Below are positions 47,301 to 55,523 of a DNA stretch of 64,000 nucleotides, in pieces; position 1 is the first letter of the stretch; each line of letters opens with the position of its first letter. The translations under genes were made by a program, and so were the position numbers. The notes beneath the pieces are model-generated. The model ran no database searches. It saw nothing but the letters and a program-made list of their open reading frames with translations, and had not been told where the DNA came from. Origin of the DNA: a virus; the IMG/VR virus record IMGVR_UViG_3300032285_003287, positions 17,718 through 81,717 of that record, one strand, 5' to 3'.

Positions 47301-47743
47301 AGCGCAGAATTAAAAATGTTACACAAAGCATGCAGGTTAGTGGCGGACAGGGACTAACAGGCCAAGAAAAAGAAATGCTACCTCATTTAAAATCTGGGTA
47401 TGCAGGACTAGCTACTGCGCGAGTTGATAAGCAAATGGCCAAGGAAGACGCAGAGAAAAATAAAAAACAAGAACAAGAATCTAAAAATACAGAAAAATCT
47501 TCTGGCGGCGCGGGTAATGTTTCTGTTAGTGCGCCAATTAATGTAAGTATAAATGTTAATTCTAATTCAGCTACAGGAAAAGACACTACAGATTTACAGG
47601 CACAGATTCAATCTAAACTTCCAGAATTTCAAAAACAGGTAAATGAATTAGCACAAAAAACTTTAGGCATACAGGCTCAAGTGGATCGTCTAGCAATGAG
47701 TAATCAAGCCGGTAAGCCAATTCCTGTAAAATACGCAACTTAA
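41384..47743 (+). CDS. tail tape measure protein (2119 aa)
   Basis: The longest gene. Its N-terminal third contains the tape measure pattern (VQKSLKDIQVVMDSSDAAIN, AATELSRQGLTMEETLKRTN, ALILSRLSGLGAAESVRTLT), then Gly-rich hydrophobic segments (GPGLVMIGGVVIKLLGDFSK, YAGAGGMLGGPVGAGVGLAA) and long coiled coils. It fixes tail length; at about 0.15 nm per residue it predicts roughly 320 nm. Four copies of GYIPNFA or GYIPEFA occur near residues 538, 599, 896 and 965. Confidence 0.92.
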   Translation: MALDTTLKISLDSRQAEQQIDRLTSKNYGIKLNIDSQPLGRITGQLSEFNKSLDAANARVVAFGASAGAIAILEKSFRALIDSAIEVQKSLKDIQVVMDSSDAAINKFGKSLFDVAKNTGQSFAVVAEAATELSRQGLTMEETLKRTNEALILSRLSGLGAAESVRTLTATVNSFSAQAVTASEVINKFANVDAAFAVSSKDLAEGISRVGASAAQSGVSIDELIALITSAQQVTARGGAVIGNSFKTIFTRLERGKTQDLLESLGVSTKDSEGKLKTSIEMLKDLARVYGTLNSGKQAEVAEKVGGVFQINILKAALGDLGKQYSIYDNALKISASSTDEAIQRNEKLNETYAAQINRLQQSATQLAASAGKQVFGPSMDRILGAGNGILDSLNNVDSSSIGAKLGKGILDGIGQILAGPGLVMIGGVVIKLLGDFSKFASGSVKELLGLNGASKEQAAIQASITKLLEKNPSLLAQINSEAKTQNDQAKILLDFYTKQTAQMELQSKLTSQIAAQLYTGGVRMGSEGVPVKKKAEGYIPEFASEEAQAKMLGAKSPRAMWSSGTIGGQKFIKNSEEDEIVGYGRNGDSAVIPRYSAGYIPNFAGLALTSAGPGLFTVNGPKQGGRGNFTTSPMGAGAILKSYRKDLSADQKSILESEITRKEIQTSSADDLLTIGKGANKKVDLNNLDLSSVDPSISSKFGIFFPNSGGSELPIRQRASEITALNGLPVKGAVVTKLKTAPIFPLNEKESDFDNILEKQFLPPFKYLSEQILNTFKPGSKLSAEPDVNSAFTSSVRGSIFEKAVGAATAKTTEIFKESNESDQDPFDYAPLSNYKFLASKLGVSTAAEAKLSVSAAHNLPAKILAYDSGALSKLKDKIYQKINSEKNIRTAASGYIPNFADALHESIAREIGAGAPADEIYVKKYGQLASENNPDGYGVFNKRDEGSVSREMRAMRKRGYARGYIPNFAEDSSGTGSGGVVSGGATALVDLAFAMSIFKNSSNEARQATLEKSIALKEEKIAQIQSQEAIIKTRQAFIDANKDILNMSNAVMNASRDIGFANQKIQELSKRSFSEKFTDTKISVENSRAYQGASKFLSGKGGTALTFAPIVAGQISELIPQNSQGGRGAAQAVSSIGNIASYAGAGGMLGGPVGAGVGLAAGAILEVPKVIEAFTTKLPELQEKSDKDRNKYNELDARSKNYLNASSAYDEALKSGNSNQQELKKLSQAKQASFQQYSPEEQMRLLKARKQGGSEAEYEEVGNMTRESAEQVSSSDRALKQRTFLEKDKREITFGSEAAKDTAGALISQITSGKTGAQGLEALKNINIKDLISSEDKNENQYARAERFGGVLTKAMGGENISEQDSEFVKNITNKLATGNPEAAAATMQQLAEKILKLREAAFEGAKADEEAAALATQAAEKRKQEMEAIRQNASAIEKQIGLIQQATAAYEQKAEFNMERGQNKRNFSTEMTQTRRSNMEEIVSSITGNTMLGAREQGANKISTINENAANKEADIIDKMKLDVAKGVSKQYMNVYDVDKKKSSGAPTDIQSQGDNIKPLMKNSFSGIESYTDAPRDVRQGYIESVGANEINRQSKTIAGVQGAYEQYVKSDGKQGDQDKFRAALAEHFGKMIDSSQADSQELRNLIAENVQKAEASRQEIVKVRESAKQEQDKANAELQKLTVLMGLQASAKTFGGGMKALESNKTTSTPEIEALITTGTAAQKNKVDKQRLVNSGLALASTDVGDKNIAQNYLKFSRVMREKYQGGLATGENIGSDGPQGAEGLMVQEIQKAMTKDLEATRKSVSKGPEEYKVMNMKSENAMIANATGRKSEDVAKLSGKDRDAAMTEALNNIAKVKVAQETGDRSILKNDKTGVLQQMFEKTPEHQEDLNKYYRDEGNKAEQEAASLLKQIYDQLSAGQKTSDAAKIDTKAESIKNSLATPVDYSKYGDDTEWRKGQEAKEREDERQRRIKNVTQSMQVSGGQGLTGQEKEMLPHLKSGYAGLATARVDKQMAKEDAEKNKKQEQESKNTEKSSGGAGNVSVSAPINVSINVNSNSATGKDTTDLQAQIQSKLPEFQKQVNELAQKTLGIQAQVDRLAMSNQAGKPIPVKYAT

Positions 47744-47750
47744 TAAATAA

Positions 47751-49283
47751 ATGGATATCACAGATGCAATAGTACTATCTAGAAAAAAGTCCACTAAATT
47801 CTTGGGCGAAGTTTTTGCGTATCAATCTAATGAGGAGGTTGTTGTAGAGGGTATAGTTAGTAGTTTAAATTTTAGTCCTAGCAGTAACCCTACAGAGGAA
47901 TCAATTACTGTTAATGGTCAGGATCTTGGAACTGGAATAGTTAAAAGCATTTCTATGAGTGCTAAAAATCAAGCAGGTTTAGATATGCGAAAGAGAGTTA
48001 CTTTTGAGGTTTTTAAACAGGGCTCAACTGCTAGTCTAGGCGCAGAATATCCATCTATTCCTGCTGCTAATTTTAAATATATTAAAAGTTTTTCAGAAAG
48101 CAGTAGTTGTGATGTTAGTCAGGATGTTCAATCATATACTCATAGCGTTAATGTAAAGCTTACAATTTATAACGGCACGGGACTATCAACTGCTAAAAGT
48201 ATCGCCGCAACATTTTTAGACTCGAACGCCCTTGTCACATCTACGAGCGTTAACGCTAATAAATATAATACTCCGCCAGGCAAGTCTTTTTTTGATGAGA
48301 CTTACGACGAAGTAAATAGTGAGTGTAGCTTTAGTAAAAAATACGAAATAGCTACAAATGCAGATTCTACCACTGGTTATATTTTATTTAGATCGAGTTC
48401 TATAAACTATGACTCTAATGGTGTTGCAACTGCAACTGAGAATGCTGATTATCAGGATATATCTGGGAATGGACCACCAACTACTGCGGCAAATACAGAT
48501 ATAACCGGAGCGCTTGATAGATGCAGTGGACTGCTGAGTACTTTAACATCAGCATCTTCTAATGTTGGTACTATGTCTTTAATAACTACTCCAATTAGTA
48601 AAGGAATGACGGTTGACAAGGACTCTAGAAAGGTTACTTATCATGTTACTTTTTCTACTAATTTAAAAATAGATAGTACTAAAAAAATATATAGTGAGTA
48701 TACTACCACAATTGAGACAACAAATGCAGGAATTAAGTATGAGACTATAGAGGGAAATATTGTGGGAATGGGGGAAATAGACACAGCAGAAGACGAGTCT
48801 TCAAAGTATAAAAATGCACAAATTGAATGGAAAAATATAGCTAATGGTACATTTCCTAATGGTGTAACATTGAATGGAAAGCCTTTTTCTTTTTCAACTA
48901 ACCATGACCAATTAAAGGGTACGATAAGTTATACTATTAAATATAGTGATTGCGCATCTATTATATACCCAGAACAAGGAAAAGTCAGAAGAGTAATACA
49001 TAAAAATTCAACTGAGCCTGTAAATAGAAACTTAGCGCAAGTATTTAAAGTAATAAATCATGATGAAATTTTACAACAAGCTAGGCATGGTAATCTTTTG
49101 CAAAAAATGAGAACAGAGTCTACATCTATAAATGGAAACTCAATTGCTCAAATGAAAGACTTAGTTCCTAGTATAATTAACGCGTCTCCTCAAGGTAGTA
49201 ATTATGGACAGTCCGCCACTTTGAGTTTTAATTCTTCATCTAGACAGTTGACTGCGACTATAAACATAATAGAAATACCATAA
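47751..49283 (+). CDS. distal tail/tail-tip protein (510 aa)
   Basis: Beta-rich throughout: SITVNGQDLGTGIVKSISMS, RKRVTFEVFKQGSTASLGAE, YTHSVNVKLTIYNGTGLSTA. It is the first gene after the tape measure, the usual site of the distal tail protein. A loose relative follows at 49288. Function assigned by position. Confidence 0.6.
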   Translation: MDITDAIVLSRKKSTKFLGEVFAYQSNEEVVVEGIVSSLNFSPSSNPTEESITVNGQDLGTGIVKSISMSAKNQAGLDMRKRVTFEVFKQGSTASLGAEYPSIPAANFKYIKSFSESSSCDVSQDVQSYTHSVNVKLTIYNGTGLSTAKSIAATFLDSNALVTSTSVNANKYNTPPGKSFFDETYDEVNSECSFSKKYEIATNADSTTGYILFRSSSINYDSNGVATATENADYQDISGNGPPTTAANTDITGALDRCSGLLSTLTSASSNVGTMSLITTPISKGMTVDKDSRKVTYHVTFSTNLKIDSTKKIYSEYTTTIETTNAGIKYETIEGNIVGMGEIDTAEDESSKYKNAQIEWKNIANGTFPNGVTLNGKPFSFSTNHDQLKGTISYTIKYSDCASIIYPEQGKVRRVIHKNSTEPVNRNLAQVFKVINHDEILQQARHGNLLQKMRTESTSINGNSIAQMKDLVPSIINASPQGSNYGQSATLSFNSSSRQLTATINIIEIP

Positions 49284-49287
49284 CACC

Positions 49288-50919
49288 ATGAGTATTGTAA
49301 TTAAATATAATGACATAGAATTAAAGTATCCGGCTACGGTATCGGTTACTACTGATTATATTGATTACGGAAGTAGGTGGGGCGCGATTCAAAAAATTTC
49401 TATACAGGGAAATATAGTTAATACTTCTTGCAATAACGATTTAACATCTCAATATTCTAATTTGATATCTGCGCAGACTACTCTGTTTTCGTTATTTCAA
49501 AATGATTTTAAAAGTTTAAAGGTAGACTCAGAAGAAATTAAAAATTGTAAACTTGATTCTATTGATTTTCAAGAGTCTAATTATTATGGCGCAATAGGAT
49601 TTACGGTTAACTTGACCGCTTATCCAGATACATATTTTACAACGAACAGCGTAACTGACCCAGTAAATACTATAACTTACTCGGAGCAGAGAAATAATTC
49701 TTTACAAGTTACGCATAAAATAAGTGCAAAGGGAATAAATACGTCTACATCTGGTGCATCTAACGCATTAGAAAATGCTAGAAATTATATAAATGCGAGA
49801 GTAGGGGAATCGTCTTTTCCGTCGGTAAGCAAGATAACTGGTGGTACATACTCTTCTTTAACAACTATTAAGCCTAAAAAAATTGTTGAAACTATAGACC
49901 GAATGAATGCAAGCATTTCGGTTGAAAAAGTATACTTAATTAAGTCGGGCCAAACTGGCGACTCTACTTTATTTTATACAGTAGATAGTAATTATGATGA
50001 TGAAAAAGGTGTGATCACTGGTACTATAAAAGGGAATATCAGCGGGCCGATATCTACATCAATGGACAGTTTACGTTCTTCTTTAAAGAATATAAATTTT
50101 TTCTCTTTATTAAATACCTATTTTCAGGCTATAGGCGTTAAAACTGCATTAGTTAATCAGCCTGACTCTATGTCTATTAACGAAAACTCTAAAGAAAAAA
50201 CTATAGACTTTTCTTATGCTTGTAGCAGTATTCCTAGTTCTGTAAAGACTTTCTCCAAAACATTCAGCATGTCAAATGACTATATTACGGATAAAGTTAC
50301 AATTAATTTTACTGGAAAAGTAGAATTTAGAGGTGGACAAAAGCAAAGACAGACGGCCGCTTCAAACTTTCAGTTTACCGCTGATGCCGCACAGGCCCTG
50401 TGTTCGGCCTTTTACACTGAAAACTCTGTAGATAAATTTGGTAAAAAAGCAACTATTAATGCCGTGCCTACAACATTTGAAATAAAAAGAGATTTAATAA
50501 ATGGAGTGGTAACTATAACTGCAGCATGTGATAATCGGCCAAATCCACCAGATGCGCGCTTTACTTCGTTTGATTATACTTTATCGGCAAATGCTAGTGC
50601 ACATTATTTTACAACTGCTTATTTTCTAGATGGCGGCACTTCTGGACTTGACTATAGAATTAAAACAAGAGGAGAGATTAGTATACAAGGTAATGCAACT
50701 GCAAAAATTTCAGGTCTAGAGTCTGCATGTATTTCTATGGCACAAAATTTATTAACTCAGGCTAGAGATGCGGTTGGAGGGTTAACTGATGAATTATTAG
50801 TCGAGGCTAAGGTAGAGTCTACCGATAAACCAGATGATAGCGGGTACATTTATACTGTAACTGTAACAAAGACGGGATTAACAACAAAAACTACAAAAGA
50901 TTGGGGGGCATCAAACTAA
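49288..50919 (+). CDS. tail-tip protein, possible paralogue (543 aa)
   Basis: Beta-rich (IKYNDIELKYPATVSVTTDY, GSRWGAIQKISIQGNIVNTS) with a helical segment SGASNALENARNYINARVGE. The layout of long beta domains and an LxxARxxI helix parallels 47751-49283, suggesting duplication, though identity is low. Probably part of the tail tip. Confidence 0.55.
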   Translation: MSIVIKYNDIELKYPATVSVTTDYIDYGSRWGAIQKISIQGNIVNTSCNNDLTSQYSNLISAQTTLFSLFQNDFKSLKVDSEEIKNCKLDSIDFQESNYYGAIGFTVNLTAYPDTYFTTNSVTDPVNTITYSEQRNNSLQVTHKISAKGINTSTSGASNALENARNYINARVGESSFPSVSKITGGTYSSLTTIKPKKIVETIDRMNASISVEKVYLIKSGQTGDSTLFYTVDSNYDDEKGVITGTIKGNISGPISTSMDSLRSSLKNINFFSLLNTYFQAIGVKTALVNQPDSMSINENSKEKTIDFSYACSSIPSSVKTFSKTFSMSNDYITDKVTINFTGKVEFRGGQKQRQTAASNFQFTADAAQALCSAFYTENSVDKFGKKATINAVPTTFEIKRDLINGVVTITAACDNRPNPPDARFTSFDYTLSANASAHYFTTAYFLDGGTSGLDYRIKTRGEISIQGNATAKISGLESACISMAQNLLTQARDAVGGLTDELLVEAKVESTDKPDDSGYIYTVTVTKTGLTTKTTKDWGASN

Positions 50920-50922
50920 AAT

Positions 50923-52722
50923 ATGGAAAATTCAATCACATATTTACTTAGAAACTACTATACTATTTCTAGCCAAAATTATAGATTATTTTATGATTTT
51001 AATAGTACTGGATTGCCAGTAGTTCAAAATGTTACTGGGGACTTATCTATTTCTGGATATATAACAGGAAATAATACTGAAAATTTTTATTTAAATTCTG
51101 GTGTAGTAAATTTTTCTGGTAATTCGGTATTTATAGATAATTCATCTGCAAGTATAAATACTAAAGATTGTACATATTTTATTACATATGAGAATAAGAG
51201 CTTGGGCGACTTTGTGTTGCTAAACTGTATTGAAACTGGATCTTATAATAACTCTATTTACTATAAGGGGTATGAATTTGGCGTAACTGCTAATAATTAT
51301 TTATATTTTAATTATTATAATAGTGGCGGATCTCAGGTTTTTGTATCCAGTCAAAACATGCCAGATAAATCTAACGTGTTTTTGACGCTTGCAAATAATG
51401 CGGTACAATTTGGTAGCTATGATTTTATTTACCAAAAACTAAATGTAGATTTATTTCCGTTAGATACGAATTATATATTTAATCCAACTGGAATATGGAT
51501 TTCCTCTAATTTAAATTATACTGGGCTTTACAGTAGAAATATGCCATTTAGGGGCAATATGGAAAAATTCTTATGTTTTTCTCCTTCAATACCTATTTCG
51601 GATATTAGGTTAATAAATAGCGGCACTGTTAGTAATTATATATCTGGTGGTAATATTATACAAAACATTGTGTCTACTGGAATTACGGGTTATGCTACTG
51701 GTATGCTGCCATATTTTACTGGAATTACCGGTACAACATATGGAATAACAGGGGTAATAACTGACGAGTTCGGTGAAACATATAGTGGATATGGGCAAAT
51801 TGATTTAACTGGAGTTTTGTATACTCAACAGATATTACCGCAATATGGAATAGTATATACACCAGAAACTGTTTATATTAATGAGTCTTGCTCTATAGAC
51901 CCCAACCTAATATTAAAATATGGAAAATCTAATTTAAATTTGTTATTTAATTCTAATCTGCAAGATAATATTAATTATATTTACAATACAGGATCTAGCC
52001 AGATATCTAATATAGATAATCTAAAATCTAAAAAAGCAAACGGTTTTAAATATTTTAACTGGGTTACTAATACTAATCATTTTTATGAGGTATGGTGTGA
52101 TGGGTTATATCAGTATTCTGGCACGGTAACTTCGTCTGGAGATATATATAATATAACTCAAATTTTATCTGGAGATTATATCCTAGATGAGAATGGTAAT
52201 ATTATATTTAATAATAATTTTGATTTAAATGACAACGTAAAGATAGATGCAATAATACCAAATGCATATAATACTTTATATATAGATAATTTTAATCTAT
52301 CTAATATTGCACTGCTTTATTCTGGCGAGGGTTATTATTTAAATTGGCCAACAAACTCACAGATTTTTTTAAATGGTCAAAAATTAGTATCTGGAAACAC
52401 TGGAGATATAGGAATATCTGCAGACTACGGCATACATAATCAAAAGATTTTTATAAAAAATGCTGGGGTATTTTATAATTTATCAAACAGTATACTTTCC
52501 GCCATAGTTGAGAGTGGTGTTTATGATAGCATTTCTAGCTCTAGTGTAATATCTTGTGGTCATAAATTTCTGCCGGGCTCATCTAAGGCTTATAGGAATG
52601 GTGTAAGATTAGACTTAAATTATGATTATATAGAGCTAGCTAATTTTGACACTAATCTTGGAACGGGTATTTTTGATATAAATACAGATATTATATATAA
52701 TGGAAATGGAGGTTTTAACTAA
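50923..52722 (+). CDS. tail-tip protein with lectin/LamG-like domain (599 aa)
   Basis: Asn/Tyr/Gly-rich. The N-terminal 230 residues (CTYFITYENKSLGDFVLLNC, GYEFGVTANNYLYFNYYNSG, NVFLTLANNAVQFGSYDFIY) resemble a concanavalin/LamG-like jelly roll that often binds glycans. The remainder is repetitive beta structure. It may take part in host adsorption (inference). Confidence 0.55.
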   Translation: MENSITYLLRNYYTISSQNYRLFYDFNSTGLPVVQNVTGDLSISGYITGNNTENFYLNSGVVNFSGNSVFIDNSSASINTKDCTYFITYENKSLGDFVLLNCIETGSYNNSIYYKGYEFGVTANNYLYFNYYNSGGSQVFVSSQNMPDKSNVFLTLANNAVQFGSYDFIYQKLNVDLFPLDTNYIFNPTGIWISSNLNYTGLYSRNMPFRGNMEKFLCFSPSIPISDIRLINSGTVSNYISGGNIIQNIVSTGITGYATGMLPYFTGITGTTYGITGVITDEFGETYSGYGQIDLTGVLYTQQILPQYGIVYTPETVYINESCSIDPNLILKYGKSNLNLLFNSNLQDNINYIYNTGSSQISNIDNLKSKKANGFKYFNWVTNTNHFYEVWCDGLYQYSGTVTSSGDIYNITQILSGDYILDENGNIIFNNNFDLNDNVKIDAIIPNAYNTLYIDNFNLSNIALLYSGEGYYLNWPTNSQIFLNGQKLVSGNTGDIGISADYGIHNQKIFIKNAGVFYNLSNSILSAIVESGVYDSISSSSVISCGHKFLPGSSKAYRNGVRLDLNYDYIELANFDTNLGTGIFDINTDIIYNGNGGFN

Positions 52723-55523
52723 TGCCCGGAAGCGAACCAAAAATAATAACGATTGACCAAATCAATGGAAATTTTCATGGTGGATTTCCTTTCGTAGCTA
52801 ACTGGAATTTTAATGATGGAAGTACGCCTTCTACTCTTACTGTTAGCGTGGTTAATAGCCAGGGTAATTATAATATTAGTGACACAGATATTGGTTATAC
52901 TACTACTACCTCGGTTAGTCTTGGTTCTTTCAATTTTAATGGTTATTTAGTGGGTTATGACATAGAAGAGTCTGCGCAACAGTGTATTTTAACTTTAGAG
53001 TATATAGACCAGAGCGTAAAATTAGAAATGTGGAGTGTTGGTTTAGATTGCAGGCATGGAAATAAAAAAAGTACGGATAACCCCAGTCGTATTATTTTAG
53101 TTGGCAAAGAATATAACCCATGCGATAAAAATTTGGACTCAACTCTCAATTTTTCTGTTGCCGATTCGTCTCCATCCGATCCATGTGATCCGTGCCCAAA
53201 TTTTCCAGCAAAGGGTTATGAGAAAACTTGTGAGCCAGAACATAAGGACTTAAAAATATTTCCAGTATACTATACTTTTAATGATCTTTTGGATAAAGTG
53301 CATCTATGTGGGTTAACTGTTGTAAAGCCTAGTGATATTAAAGATTCTTTTACAAATCATAGGGCGCAGCATGTTGGTAGCTTAAAGTCAGTTTTGTCTA
53401 CATGGTGTTCTGAGCTTGGCTTATCATATTACTATGACCCTATTAAACAAGAGCTTAGATTTTTAGACAGAAGCACTCCTTTAACAATACCCGACAAGGG
53501 AACATTAGAAACTGCAGGTAATGTTATTAGTTTAAAATATGGGGCAACTAAATCTAAAACATTTTCTAGAGGGTTTATTGGGTATCTTGGTACGCAGGGA
53601 GAGATTAAAAAGTATACATGTGAAAGAGAGGATTCTGCCACTTTATTTCCGCTAACAGTTGCTGATTTACTTGCGGAAGATTCGTCCAGTAGTAATAATA
53701 AGCCAACCGGTACCTTTGACGTTCAAGATGGACGGGGATACGATTCACAATATCCAACCTACTCGCCACCTGAAAGTAATAGCTCAAATAACGCCCCCAG
53801 ACAAGTAGACCCAATAACTTCTACTTACTATAGTACTGCATTAGCATACTACCCCCCACCAGTTAGATTGGCGTTTATATGGTTTTATATTTTACAAATA
53901 TTAGATGATACGGACGCACAAGACTGGATAATCCCACCAAAACAGCCGCAGCCAAACGGTTCGCCTAGCCAATCTAGTGGTTCAAATAATGGAACTATAT
54001 TTGAGCTTGGCAATATGAATATAAGAAAAATATACTCATATACTCAGAATAAGAGCATATTTGAAGAGCTTAAGGGCATTTTGCCTCAAGAATATATAGA
54101 TTATGTTACAAATGAGGACAAGAATAATAAAAGAAATACCGACACTCTGGGGCCATCTTATTATTTTATATTAGCGCAATGTAGCATAAGCCTTCTAAAT
54201 AAGCAAGAGGAAAGGGATGTTTCTAGAGCAAAAAGATTTTTGGGTAGATATTATTATAGAAGTTTTGACAAGCTGGCCGTTGCGGGTGGAGATAATAGCA
54301 ATTCTCAATTAAATATTGACGCAGCAGGTGCGAGTTGTTCATATCATCCAAGAGGAGAATATATTCAACAGTTACCAATCTTTTCTTTTGGTCATGACTC
54401 AAGTTCTAGGGTTGGTACAATTGTAACTAATTTGGCCTCAGACGAGTCACAAAATATTACTGATATCGCCACTCCAACAGATAGCACTGACCCAAAAAAG
54501 AAATACAGAAGCCTAAAAAGTTTTCTATTATTAGATAGGGGAGATGCGGCAAAATTTAGTCCAGATGAGTCAGAGTTTGATAATTGGACTGACACTTGGA
54601 AATGGTATGAAAATTGTGCACCAAAAATAATAGGCAATGATGGCAGACCGGAAATTATAACTAATCTAGATGGGGATGCTGCAAGCGATAGTACTTTAAA
54701 ACTGTTCTTAGTGCGATCATTGCCATCTTTTGATGTTGCCGCCAATCAAGGAAAAAACAATCCTTGGGAATCTACAGTAAAAAAGACAAGAACGCGGAGC
54801 TATGAAAACGTTCAAAATGGTGAAAGTGACAACGGATCTATGGACCATCCGGCTGGAAATGATACTGACGCTTCGTATGGTCTAATGAGTCCAAGAACTA
54901 CAGAAATAGTCATGCCAGCAGGACTTACTATTTATCCTCCAGCGCAGTCGATGCCCTTTTCTCAAGACCAGCTCGGATTTAGAGTATTTATTCAGTCTAG
55001 CTCCAAGTATAAAAAAATAATACCTAAATTTCAAAAAACTGTTTTTAAAGACGTGGAAAATGCAGATAACGTGTCAAAAGTTGATTACATATATAAAGAA
55101 TTGAGCAGTGAAGATATGCATGTTATCGGCGAACAAACTCGTTGTATGCCAACGGAACAAACGGTTAAAACTTATGTGGATAAGTTTGCGAGATATATGT
55201 CGGTATCTAATAAAAATGTTTCTCATACTGCAAATTTGAAACTATTGGGTGTTATGCCAAAGAGATATACAGTAGAGCAGGGGCTATGTTCGGTACAGAT
55301 AACCGTCGGAGATAATGGGGTATATACCGACTATACTTTTGAAGATAAGGTTATCATACCCCCTGCTGATGACGTAATAGCCGAACAGGTTATAAGACAA
55401 AATAGAATTGCGCCTATAATGGGAAGCTCTTTACAAAAATTAACAAAACAAGAGTTTACTGACGTGCAAACTGCAGTGAATAATGTAGCTTCTTTTAATA
55501 CTTCAAGTCTAAAATTATCATGA
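52722..55523 (+). CDS. tail hub/tail-associated protein (933 aa)
   Basis: KVHLCGLTVVKPSDIKDSFT, SLKSVLSTWCSELGLSYYYD and PIKQELRFLDRSTPLTIPDK resemble the part of tail hub (gp27/Tal-like) proteins that loads and binds the tail end. The cysteine-rich stretch DPCDPCPNFPAKGYEKTCEP near residue 150 is unusual. It overlaps the preceding stop by one base. Probably forms the hub to which fibres attach. Confidence 0.6.
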   Translation: MPGSEPKIITIDQINGNFHGGFPFVANWNFNDGSTPSTLTVSVVNSQGNYNISDTDIGYTTTTSVSLGSFNFNGYLVGYDIEESAQQCILTLEYIDQSVKLEMWSVGLDCRHGNKKSTDNPSRIILVGKEYNPCDKNLDSTLNFSVADSSPSDPCDPCPNFPAKGYEKTCEPEHKDLKIFPVYYTFNDLLDKVHLCGLTVVKPSDIKDSFTNHRAQHVGSLKSVLSTWCSELGLSYYYDPIKQELRFLDRSTPLTIPDKGTLETAGNVISLKYGATKSKTFSRGFIGYLGTQGEIKKYTCEREDSATLFPLTVADLLAEDSSSSNNKPTGTFDVQDGRGYDSQYPTYSPPESNSSNNAPRQVDPITSTYYSTALAYYPPPVRLAFIWFYILQILDDTDAQDWIIPPKQPQPNGSPSQSSGSNNGTIFELGNMNIRKIYSYTQNKSIFEELKGILPQEYIDYVTNEDKNNKRNTDTLGPSYYFILAQCSISLLNKQEERDVSRAKRFLGRYYYRSFDKLAVAGGDNSNSQLNIDAAGASCSYHPRGEYIQQLPIFSFGHDSSSRVGTIVTNLASDESQNITDIATPTDSTDPKKKYRSLKSFLLLDRGDAAKFSPDESEFDNWTDTWKWYENCAPKIIGNDGRPEIITNLDGDAASDSTLKLFLVRSLPSFDVAANQGKNNPWESTVKKTRTRSYENVQNGESDNGSMDHPAGNDTDASYGLMSPRTTEIVMPAGLTIYPPAQSMPFSQDQLGFRVFIQSSSKYKKIIPKFQKTVFKDVENADNVSKVDYIYKELSSEDMHVIGEQTRCMPTEQTVKTYVDKFARYMSVSNKNVSHTANLKLLGVMPKRYTVEQGLCSVQITVGDNGVYTDYTFEDKVIIPPADDVIAEQVIRQNRIAPIMGSSLQKLTKQEFTDVQTAVNNVASFNTSSLKLS